Of a stretch of DNA of 64,000 nucleotides, positions 43,982 through 52,962 are shown in pieces. The notes below the pieces were generated by a model. It did no database searches. It was given only the letters and a program-made list of their open reading frames with translations, and was not told where the DNA came from. A program made the position numbers and the translations under genes. This DNA is from CAVQCA01 sp963710815 (lineage in GTDB: Bacteria; Pseudomonadota; Gammaproteobacteria; UBA9214): NCBI GenBank assembly GCA_963710815.1, contig CAVQCA010000048.1, forward strand, positions 96,715-160,714, given 5' to 3'. Position 1 is the first letter of the stretch, and each line of letters begins with the position of its first letter.

Positions 43982-46555
43982 ATGAAAACCCGCTGGTTGT
44001 CTCACGTTTGGCTGATGCTGGTACTGGCCCTCATGTCGGCCCTGGTCGGCTGTGGTGGTGGGAGTAATGGGAACGACGGCAACAACGGCGCAGACGGTGC
44101 CCCCGGAGCGACCGGCGCGCCCGGTGCGCCCGGCGCGGACGGCAAGAGCGCCTACGAGGTCGCACTCGACCAGATCGCATCCGGAGGCGGCCTCGACGAG
44201 CAGTTGGCGGATGCACTGGGCATCGGGCCGGAGCAATGCGTCTACTGTCACAACGGTACGGTGGCACGGAACGGCATTACTCATCAAGAGGAGTATAAAC
44301 AACTGTTCCAGCAGGACGTCGTCGAGGTCTCGGGCGTGGTGTACAGCAACGACGGCACCAACGACACCGTGACGTTCAAGATGACCAAGAACGGCGATCC
44401 CCTTGACTGCACTACACTCAACGGCGACAACCCGGACGGCAGCAAAAACGCCCTGAACATCTACTACAGCCAGTACACGAACACGAGCCCCTCAAACCGA
44501 TGGGGGGTCGACGTCACGGGTGATGGCGTCGGTGATCGAATCAGCCTGAAGAAAACCGTTACCTACGATTCCGGCACCAATACCTGCACGAACGTGGGTG
44601 CCCAGACGACCCTCGGTAATCTTGCTGCGACCAACGGCATTATCATGGTATATGGCGAGAATGAGATCGTTGATCAACCCGGCCATATCAATCTCGGCCG
44701 ATACCCGTTTTCCGGTTACGAGATACTGGGCACCGTTGATTACGACTCGGCCGCAAACGCCACCGGCTGCGAGAACTGCCACGAGAAACCGTACTACAAG
44801 CATGGGTACATCCGCGGCGATATCAGTGCGGGAGGCGGTTTGGACTTTTATGCCTGCAAGGTCTGCCACCTCGACAATGGCGCCGGTCACGACTGGAATT
44901 GGCAAATCTCGGCGGATAATCCACAACGCTGGGCTGAGATCTTCTTGAATAACGAGACCCCGACGCCCGCCGAGCAGATCCAGTATGCTTACACGACCCG
45001 GCTCATGAACGACGTGCACATGTCGCACTCGATGGAGTTTCCCTACCCGCAGCCGATCCGTACCTGTGCCACCTGTCACGAAGGCAAGCTGGATCGGGTC
45101 TTGTCCGATGAGAACTTCACCCTTGAGACCTGTTTGAGCTGTCACCCCGTGACCGGTGGAACCGACAATCCTGATGCGAACGGGAATTTTACGGTCGACA
45201 CGCGGCCCATGGCGCTGAAGACCATCTGGGAGAACAAGGGAGTCACCGACCTCCATGTCCTCGGCGACGGCAGCGTGACTACTACGCCGTGTAATAGCTG
45301 CCATGCTCAGGGAAGTGTCACCGCCCGTGTGTTCAGTGACATTCACACCGGCTACGACCCGCTGATCTACTACAAGGCGGCGGATGGCACCTACCAGCAT
45401 TACCGTGATGCCATCACCGCTTCCATCGACTCGGTGACGCTCAGCGACAACGTACTCGATATCAGGTTCAGTGCGAGTGCGAGTGCGGATGGGACTGCCG
45501 CCGGACTTTCGGCCGACAAGGTCGTGCCGACCGTCCAGGTCTCCTTCTACGGCTATGACAGCAAGGACTTCATCCTGAGCAACCACACATTTAATATGGC
45601 TGACACTCCTTCTACCGACCCGGCGTATAAGAACCGTCTGCGGATGGAATTCACCCTCGGTAAGGATGACAATGCCCTGTTCACGACAGTTGCCAACACG
45701 GCTCCGAACTGGGAGGTGAAGTTAAACCTGGCGGCCTATAAGGTCGATCCGGCCGACTACGACATCGTTGATGCAATCGCAAAGGGCGAAGTCAAGAAGG
45801 CGGAAGTGATCGTTCGGCCGGCACTGAAGAACGCGGACCTTGATACGGTCGGTCTCAACGCGGTGTCCAGGACCGTTGATGTAACCGCCGACGGGACGGA
45901 CCAGTTTGTTGACAACTACTTCCAGGGCACGAACGCCCTGGTGAAGGTCGCGAAGGTTGATGCTTCCACGGGCGAGAGCGGCTGTAACAGCTGCCACGAC
46001 CAGCTTGCTATCACCTTCCACTCCGGTGACCGCGGCGGCAACATCGTGGTCTGCCGCAGCTGCCACGTGGTGACCTCCGGTGGCTCGCACCTGGAGGGCC
46101 AGTCGCGGTCCATCGACTCCTATGTCCATGCGATCCATCGCTTCCAGCCATTCAACATTGCGGACCCAACGGACCCGGTCGAGGTGGCGAAGTACGATGA
46201 GCACAGCGAGTTCCTGTTCCCGGACTTCGTAGCGGTCAACTGCGAGCGTTGTCACACTGAGGATCGAACGGTCGACGCCGGATCGCGGAAGGCATTCGAT
46301 ATCCCGGATCAGTCCAAATCGATGCCGGGCCTGCTCTCGAAGTCCTTGGTCGGCGGTACCCCCGAACTGGTCACTGGGCCGGCCGCACGGGCGTGTGGTG
46401 GCTGCCACCGCGCCGAGTTCACCAAGGAAGGTGACACAACGGGGTATGTCACGTTCATCGAACACACCAAGCGCTTCGGCTATGCCGTTCAGAACGACGA
46501 TAGTGACAACATGCTGTACGCGGTCATTCGCTATATGATGGGGTTGTTTCAGTAA
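43982..46555 (+). CDS. Decaheme c-type cytochrome lipoprotein, OmcA/MtrC family
   Basis: 857 residues, unbroken. Signal peptide with lipobox LMSALVGCGGG, so lipid-anchored, probably on the outer membrane. A collagen-like GxxGxxG linker follows (GADGAPGATGAPGAPGADGK), as in OmcA/MtrC proteins. Ten CXXCH haem sites are seen: CVYCH, CENCH, CKVCH, CATCH, CLSCH, CNSCH twice, CRSCH, CERCH and CGGCH. The first six precede and the last four follow a ~200-residue beta-rich domain. Known relatives pass electrons to extracellular metals or electrodes. No MtrA or MtrB homologue is in the window. The start at 43982 is set by AGGAGGAAGTG. Confidence 0.95.
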   Translation: MKTRWLSHVWLMLVLALMSALVGCGGGSNGNDGNNGADGAPGATGAPGAPGADGKSAYEVALDQIASGGGLDEQLADALGIGPEQCVYCHNGTVARNGITHQEEYKQLFQQDVVEVSGVVYSNDGTNDTVTFKMTKNGDPLDCTTLNGDNPDGSKNALNIYYSQYTNTSPSNRWGVDVTGDGVGDRISLKKTVTYDSGTNTCTNVGAQTTLGNLAATNGIIMVYGENEIVDQPGHINLGRYPFSGYEILGTVDYDSAANATGCENCHEKPYYKHGYIRGDISAGGGLDFYACKVCHLDNGAGHDWNWQISADNPQRWAEIFLNNETPTPAEQIQYAYTTRLMNDVHMSHSMEFPYPQPIRTCATCHEGKLDRVLSDENFTLETCLSCHPVTGGTDNPDANGNFTVDTRPMALKTIWENKGVTDLHVLGDGSVTTTPCNSCHAQGSVTARVFSDIHTGYDPLIYYKAADGTYQHYRDAITASIDSVTLSDNVLDIRFSASASADGTAAGLSADKVVPTVQVSFYGYDSKDFILSNHTFNMADTPSTDPAYKNRLRMEFTLGKDDNALFTTVANTAPNWEVKLNLAAYKVDPADYDIVDAIAKGEVKKAEVIVRPALKNADLDTVGLNAVSRTVDVTADGTDQFVDNYFQGTNALVKVAKVDASTGESGCNSCHDQLAITFHSGDRGGNIVVCRSCHVVTSGGSHLEGQSRSIDSYVHAIHRFQPFNIADPTDPVEVAKYDEHSEFLFPDFVAVNCERCHTEDRTVDAGSRKAFDIPDQSKSMPGLLSKSLVGGTPELVTGPAARACGGCHRAEFTKEGDTTGYVTFIEHTKRFGYAVQNDDSDNMLYAVIRYMMGLFQ

Positions 46556-46566
46556 CTGAGGATGTG

Positions 46567-46644
46567 CGAGGCGGGTTCGCCCGCCTCGTCCACTCAGGCA
46601 CTAAGATCAAGGAGGAAGGGCCTCAGCCCTTCCCCCCTTTTTTT
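46567..46644 (+). terminator. Two hairpins ending the decaheme transcript
   Basis: First CGAGGCGGG-TTCG-CCCGCCTCG (46567-46588), a 9-bp stem with a UUCG loop but no T tract. Then GGAAGGG-CCTCAG-CCCTTCC (46614-46633) followed by CCCC and TTTTTTT, a standard intrinsic terminator. Confidence 0.85.
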
Positions 46645-46815
46645 GCCTCGCCATTCGGCCAAGCGTTCCAGGCCAAATGATCGGGGAAGCAATTTCGGGA
46701 ACCGGCCGGAGACCAGGGTGACACCCGTCAAGCAAACACTGTTCGTGCAAGGACCTTTTTGGAAACGGAATCATCCTGTCAAATTGACTGGGCCGGGACA
46801 CACTGGCACAAGAAC

Positions 46816-46858
46816 TGACATGGATGACATGATGTCAGACGAATTTGTCATGACGTCA
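46816..46858. promoter_or_regulatory. Likely enhancer site for the sigma-54 activator
   Basis: TGACATGGATGACATGATGT then CAGACGAATTTGTCATGACG: five TGACA/TGTCA half-sites in ~43 bp, including the odd palindrome TGACAT-G-ATGTCA at 46825-46837. It sits about 125-165 bp upstream of the predicted start from the promoter at 46957, a normal enhancer distance. Confidence 0.55.
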
Positions 46859-46956
46859 AGGTCGTATCCCCAGTCCCGACGATGGGCAAAATTGACCCGA
46901 TGTATCTATGGCATGTTATTCAGGGCGTTAGCTTGCCGGCAAAGATCGTGTCTATC

Positions 46957-46972
46957 TGGCGTGGATATTGCT
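46957..46972 (+). promoter_or_regulatory. Sigma-54 (-24/-12) promoter
   Basis: TGGCGTGGATATTGCT matches TGGCACG-N4-TTGCT at all key bases, with GG and GC 10 bp apart. The predicted start is near 46983, giving a ~130-nt leader before the nine-heme gene at 47115. Confidence 0.75.
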
Positions 46973-47114
46973 TGTAGTATGCCCAGGTTACCGACCATTC
47001 ACCGCCAGAGTCATCTGCAGCGGGCGATGGCACAACAATTCGGAAGCAGTTACTAACAACATTTTTCATTTGTATGGAACGTCAGTAAGGGCGTTTACCA
47101 GGAGGGGAGAATTA

Positions 47115-50100
47115 ATGAAAACACCATCAGCAGGCAGCTATAGGTTTTTGACTCGACTTGTACTCTCCGCAGCTTCAGGAATCACGCTGGCGGTTCTTGC
47201 TGTGGCGTCGAATACTGCATCGGCAACATGCTCGACCAACGATCCCAATTCGAAGGTTACCGTGGGCGAGATGTTGATGTATCAGAGTTGCGATGACAAC
47301 ACATCGAATGGGGGCAGCACATCGAATGGGGGCAGTGCATCGAACCCGTCGGTCGTCCCGGCGGCGGCGTCAGCGCCTGCCGATGGTACGCCGACGGCAC
47401 GCGGTGACACCTATGGGACCCCGATAGGAAAGACGTTGACAGTGCAACACTCCCGCATTTCGGGTGTGCTCTACAATGACTTCGATACCGACCCTGCGAC
47501 CGGCAAGGATATTGGCAATGCGGGTCTCACGGCAGTCAAGGCGAGTGATCCCTCTCACGGCTCACTGATCCTGAATGGCGATGGCTCGTTTACCTATACG
47601 CCCGAACGGGAGCCAGGGTGACAACGATAACGACAGTTTCACTTACCAGGCCAGGGATGCCGCCGGCAACTTGTCGAACGTGGCGATCGTGAATATCCAT
47701 ATCCAGTCCGACCAGCCCGACTTCAAGATCATGATGAATTACGAGCTGGGCATGCACTGCACCGGTTTCGAATTCTCCTACTGCTGTATACTTCCGCCCT
47801 ACAATTCGATCCTGGCGCAGGTGGTAAAACCCCAGTCGGCTGAAAATCCCTTCCCGCGGCTGCTCACCGGGGACCCGAACGATGGTCTCGACGCCCTCGG
47901 CCGCGAGACGGTGCTGCGTGATTACGACAGTGGCGGGACCTTCAAGAAGTATTTCCTGGAGTACTACCATGACGCCATGCCGCGCCGGGAAGGCAATATG
48001 CCCGGTTCGTTCAACGACCAGACCTCGACCCTCATCAGCGCCGTCGAGGGCAACTCACTGCTTTACTGGAATACCCCGTATGACTCGGCGCAGGTGGACA
48101 CCGACGGGTCGATCACCGGGGTGCCCGGCAAGCTGGTCACCGGCTGGTATGCCGGCCTGAACCACGTGGTGCTGGGTAACGGTGATTACACCGATCCCAC
48201 CGACAACTTCCAAAATGGCTGGCTGAACCATTTCTACATCTACTCGGGCCTTGAGGGCAGCAATCCCGATAACACCAGCCTGGAGAAAGATAAAATCCGT
48301 CTCGGTGTAACCGGCATGATCGAATATCCGGCGGACTGCGGCGCGGCGCTGCACCCGATGGGTCCAGTGACCCAGGACGGTGATCCGAACAACCCGCCAG
48401 TGGAAAACACCTGCGGAGGCGCCTCTAATGGCAACGTGCTAACCTTTTCCGGTGATACCGGCACGGTGGTCTACACCCAGATGAAGGTGCTGGAAAACCT
48501 GCCGATCATGCTGACCGCGCCGCAAATCTGGGAGGCCCTCGGCCTGCCGTTGACCCCGTTCGAGGATTCGATCAACTTCTTCGCCGACCCGGGTGCGGTG
48601 GACGAGGACTCGATCCGCCCCTTCGTGGCGATAAAGGCAAAGCTGGTTCAGGCCAATTGTGATGAAAACACGCACAGTTGCACCAAGGGCGATGCCGTGC
48701 TCGGCAGCAACGGCCAGCCGGTGATCGGCTTCGCCACTGCACCCATCGACATCCCGAACTGCGAGCGTTGCCACTCGGCGCCGGCGTACCAGCCGGACGC
48801 GAACGGAGAGCCGGATTAAACAACCCGAACGTCAACAGCCCGAATTACACGCGGCGCCAGAACGGGTACAGGCCGTTCTACGGACCGGCGGGTGAGAGCC
48901 TCGAGGCGATGGTTGATGAGGAGATCGAGTACTGGAAGGCCTTCTACAACCTGGATACGTCCATGGGTGATACCGACTGGTATCCGCGACTCAAGGGGGC
49001 AGCCATCAGCATCGAGGTCATGCATGACTATGACATGGGAACCAACTTCATGGCTAACTGGCCGGTGGCCGATGGCGAAAATCCGTTGGGTCTGCCCGCT
49101 TACAAGGCTGCTGTCCCCCAGAACACCCGCATGGGTCATGACGCGATCATCTGCCAGAAGTGCCACGCCGACAACGTTATCGCGGTGGTCAAGTCAGCGG
49201 GGATCGGTGGATATGTTGTACCGCCCATATCTGAGGCAATCCACAATGCGCACGCGGCCAAAACTGCGGGCGGCCCCATCGTCTTCGACGACAGCCTCGG
49301 GCGCTTCGGCGGTTGTCAGGGCTGTCATCCGGCGCACCGCTCCGATGGTGTGATGGACAACTATCCCATCAGCCGCACTGGCGCGAATACCAACGCCGCC
49401 GGCGACAACCGCCTCGGTGCGGGCGGCTGCTTCGTTGGCCGCGACGTGCACTCCAACGCCTTGAAGGACGTGGACGGGGCGGAGACACCGGAGCACCTGA
49501 ACGCGGTGGGGCAGTGGCTGAAGGACAATGTCGCGCGCAACCAGGCGGGACTGGGCGGCAGCGATGCGCCCACCCGGGGCATCTGGTGCACCAACTGCCA
49601 TACACAGCTCAGCCAGGAACTCTGGCGCGCAGAAGACTGCAACGATCTCATCCACGGGGATTGCAAGGTTAACCCGCGTGGGGCCGCGACACTGAGTCAA
49701 CTGGAGGTGAATTGGACCGGCCGGGTTGAGCGATACAGCAGGCGATCGCTTGGCTGGATCCGAATCCGGCAATGATCTCCACGGCACCGGGCTGGGTGAT
49801 CTCACCCATGCGGCCTGGAATAAAGACCCGAAGGACTATCCGGATGCCGGCGTGGCGACGATAGAGCTTGGCCCCAACGGGCCGGTGGGGACGACAGACG
49901 CGGATGGCGACTTCAGTGTCAACATCCTGAGTTTCTGCACCACCAAGGATTGCGTGGATCTGATCAACGCCAACAAGAGCGACCAGAGCAAGTGGCGCTA
50001 CCCGGCTAATCCGTTTATCGACACGGCGAACACTGCCGTACCCGTGCCGTTCAGCGCCGCGGACGACGCCCGTGACCACTGGCTGTCATCGGGAGAGCCC

Positions 50101-50854
50101 CATTGCGCGGACTGCCATGCGGCGCCCTACGTGGAGCAGAGCGGCAACATCACTGCCTACCCGCCCTTCAATTACCCGGCGAAGGCAAGTCTGATGCGCT
50201 ACACACGCGGCCACCAGGATCTCAGCTGCCAGGCCTGTCACGAATCGATCCATGGTCTCTATCCGGTGGGGGCGGCGATCGATAACACGACCTATGCCCA
50301 GGCGGCGGCGCTGAACGCGGACGGCTCCCATGGCCCGCTGAAGTGCGGTGCCTGTCACAAGGTTGACAGTGACGGCATCCCCACCTGGATTGGTGGATAT
50401 TCTGGTGGCGGGGCCGTTGACAGCCAGATCAACGGCAGTTTCGACGCCGCCGTTACCTGGGCACATACCTATACGGCCGAGGCCAATGTGCTCAACACGA
50501 CCTGCCAGAACTGCCACGGTGTCAACGGTGCAACCGGTGCCGGTACCGTCAATACCAACAGCAATCCGGCGGATTGGACCGGCGTGAGCAGCCACGCGGA
50601 GATATTCCTGGAGCATGCCAGCGCCGGGTATACTTCGCGGCAGATGATGGATAAGGCGGAGACCTTGGTGAACGGGATCGGTTTATGGATCGACCGACGG
50701 TTCTGACGGCGTCTGCCTGGGTTGTCACGGGGACAACAGTGCTGCTGTGGCGTGCACCGACGGGTGGCGCGGACACCTGACGCAGGGACGTGTCGCCGAG
50801 TCGGTCTGGGAGAATGTGTCAAACGACCTGGCCGGAGGTACCTGCGGCTGGTAA
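47115..50854 (+). CDS. Exported nine-heme cytochrome with cadherin/VCBS-like N-terminal domain (four frameshifts)
   Basis: After correction, one ~1245-residue protein. A signal peptide (ending near NTASATC) and a repetitive SNGGSTSNGGSASN linker lead to a bacterial cadherin/VCBS-like domain (RISGVLYNDFDTD, SLILNGDGSFTYTP, DSFTYQARDAAG). Nine CXXCH sites follow: CERCH, CQKCH, CQGCH, CTNCH, CADCH, CQACH, CGACH, CQNCH and CLGCH. Frame breaks fall at CCC 47601-47603, GG 48813-48814, GGG 49723-49725 and GGG 50674-50676, each fixed by changing run length by one. The final piece ends VSNDLAGGTCGW. Its own sigma-54 promoter and terminator make it a separate unit. Redox partner unknown. Confidence 0.87.
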
Positions 50855-50902
50855 CTGTCGGGTTCTGCTCGTTCTGAGATAGAGAACGGGCACATCAACC
50901 GA

Positions 50903-50936
50903 ATGGAGGGGAGGCCTGTTTCCCCTCCATTTTTTT
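50903..50936 (+). terminator. Terminator of the first nine-heme cytochrome
   Basis: ATGGAGGGGA-GGCCTGTT-TCCCCTCCAT followed by a run of seven T residues. Strong stem, located ~50 bp after the TAA at 50854. It supports joining the last haem-containing fragment to the same gene. Confidence 0.9.
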
Positions 50937-51046
50937 CACAGCGCCGCAATTCTTCGGGAGGTGTGTTACACATGGTGCTGACCGTCAGTGGATTATGTAA
51001 GCGGTGCTGTGTGTTGAGATTGAGTAATCGAAGAGGGTAATAATTA

Positions 51047-52552
51047 ATGATAGTGAAAGTAACGAAAGTCATGCTTGCGTTTATGCCGGCGATATTCCTG
51101 CTCCCGGTCTGCGCCACCGGCTCTGTGGCCCGTGCCGCGGACACGGCGCCCAGGGCCGTTGCCGTCAATGACGTGATCGCGAAAGTGGGTGACCAGACAA
51201 TCACTTTCAGCGAGATCAATACCGCGCTCAACAGCTCGGCGATCGTAGGGATCTCCATCCCGGCACTGGGCACGCCGGAGCGGGATACGGCGCGGATTGT
51301 GCTGCTGGACCGGTTCGTCAGTGCCAACCTGCTGTATCTCGATGCCCTCAAGCAGGGTGTCGACAAGGATCCGGGCTACCAGAAGGCGATCACCCGCTTC
51401 TCCAATGCGATCCTGGCCGGTCTCTACCGGCAGCGTATCCAGGCGGGCGACATTACGGTCAGCGAAGAGGACGTGCAGGCCTATTACAAGCAGCACATAG
51501 CGCCGGATACGGAACTGACCGATGACGTCCACCTGCAGATCGAGGCAACGTTGCGTCGGCAAAAGTTCCATGAGCGGCTGGCAACGGCCGAGAAGACCTT
51601 GCGTGATGGCGTCAAGGTAGTGGTGCACCCGGATAACCTGGCTCTCAAGGGTGACGAGACCCGTGCGGACGACACACCGCTGGCTGAAGTCGGTACAGAG
51701 ACCATCACCTGGGGTCAGATCAATGACAGGATCATTGCCGCCGGCAAGGGGGCGACGATGGCTGCTACCCCGACCTCTGAGGACAAGGCGCGCCGTGATG
51801 CCCTGGAACGCGAGATCGACCTGCGCATTATGCTGCAGAAGGCCAGGACGGCCGGACTCGAGGACGACCCGATTTATAAAAAGCGGGTGGAGGAGTACCG
51901 GAAAACGCACCTGATCAATCTGCATCGCGAACAGCTGGCGAAGGATATGGAACCCTCGGCAAAGGAACTCAAGGCGTATTACGAGGCGAACCGGAACCGC
52001 TTCGTGGTGCCGGAGGCCCGCAAGCTGCAGATGATCGTCGTCAAAACGAAAGAGGAAGCCGAGCGCCTCAAGGGCAAGATTGAATCGGGTGAGATGACCA
52101 TGTACCAGGCGGCACGCGATCATTCCATCGCCGCGAATGCCAAGCAGAATCTGGGCGAGGTCGGCTGGGTGAACCAGGGCGACGTAGTGCCTGCGCTGGA
52201 CCAGGTGATTTTTGCGCTCGGGCCGGGTGAGATCGGTGGTCCAGTGGAGACACCGGCGGGCTGGCAACTGGTGAAGGTGCTCGAGATGAAAGATGCCAGG
52301 TTCACTGACTTCGCCGATGATGCGACGCGCAAGTTGACCCGTCGCAAATATCTGCACGAGAAACTGGATGCGTACACGACGGAACTGCGCATGAAAGAGT
52401 TCCCCGTAGAAGTTTACCAGGACCGCCTTGTACAGCTCGAGCAGCAGGAGGCGGACATGGTGAAGACGCTGGCCAAGAAGGCGCGGCAACCGGGATCGGT
52501 GACCGAGAAGCGCATCAAGGAAATGCAAAAGATGATGAAACCGCCAATCTGA
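51047..52552 (+). CDS. Periplasmic SurA/PpiC-type peptidyl-prolyl isomerase
   Basis: 501 residues with a signal peptide (KVMLAFMPAIFLLPVCATGS ... ARA). Two SurA-N-like helical modules are visible, each beginning with an IAKVGDQTITFSEIN-type strand (about residues 44 and 212, second AEVGTETITWGQIND). A parvulin PPIase domain follows (VPEARKLQMIVVKTKEEAER ... GEVGWVNQGDVVPALDQVIF). A charged helical tail closes it (VTEKRIKEMQKMMKPPI). Placed between two large cytochromes, it is probably a dedicated foldase for them (inference). It may have its own promoter in 50940-51040. Confidence 0.9.
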   Translation: MIVKVTKVMLAFMPAIFLLPVCATGSVARAADTAPRAVAVNDVIAKVGDQTITFSEINTALNSSAIVGISIPALGTPERDTARIVLLDRFVSANLLYLDALKQGVDKDPGYQKAITRFSNAILAGLYRQRIQAGDITVSEEDVQAYYKQHIAPDTELTDDVHLQIEATLRRQKFHERLATAEKTLRDGVKVVVHPDNLALKGDETRADDTPLAEVGTETITWGQINDRIIAAGKGATMAATPTSEDKARRDALEREIDLRIMLQKARTAGLEDDPIYKKRVEEYRKTHLINLHREQLAKDMEPSAKELKAYYEANRNRFVVPEARKLQMIVVKTKEEAERLKGKIESGEMTMYQAARDHSIAANAKQNLGEVGWVNQGDVVPALDQVIFALGPGEIGGPVETPAGWQLVKVLEMKDARFTDFADDATRKLTRRKYLHEKLDAYTTELRMKEFPVEVYQDRLVQLEQQEADMVKTLAKKARQPGSVTEKRIKEMQKMMKPPI

Positions 52553-52681
52553 GTCGCGGGGTTTCACACAGAGATCCAATCGGCATAAATGATTCAGATG
52601 CTGTTAACACGATCACCCTGCGGAGCGCACAGATAGCACCCCAATGGCAGACAGATGTTACGGATTTTTTTAACGCCACAC

Positions 52682-52736
52682 TGACAGATACTCCACGTGA
52701 CTGACAGTTGTGACATGTGAAAATGACAAACGCGTC
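52682..52736. promoter_or_regulatory. Likely enhancer site for the sigma-54 activator
   Basis: Four TGACA half-sites (52682, 52702, 52711, 52724) followed by a GTCA (52734), e.g. CTGACAGTTGTGACATGTGA. It lies ~135-190 bp upstream of the predicted start from the promoter at 52847. Confidence 0.45.
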
Positions 52737-52846
52737 AGGGTTTGATTGGGTATTTCGAGATATGGGTATCCTGCATGATGCGTTTTTATATACCAATGCT
52801 ATGTTTTACAGTGTGTTAAGGTTTTATAACCTGCGTGCAGATATTT

Positions 52847-52861
52847 TGGTATGTATCTTGC
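52847..52861 (+). promoter_or_regulatory. Sigma-54 (-24/-12) promoter
   Basis: TGGTATGTATCTTGC: GG and GC spaced 10 bp, full TTGC at -12, and TGG-A-G at -24. Predicted start near 52873, ~90 nt before the start codon at 52963. Confidence 0.7.
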
Positions 52862-52962
52862 CTGTTAATTAAGAATCAAACGTCATGATCGATGATCACG
52901 TGATTGGCGGTTTCCAAGAACCGTTCTGAGAAGTTCAATAATTCGAAATGAGGAGGATGGCA

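Noticed and set aside
46990..47010. TGGCAC near 47026 as a second sigma-54 promoter
   Set aside because: The spacing leads to CG rather than GC at -12, and a better promoter exists at 46957.
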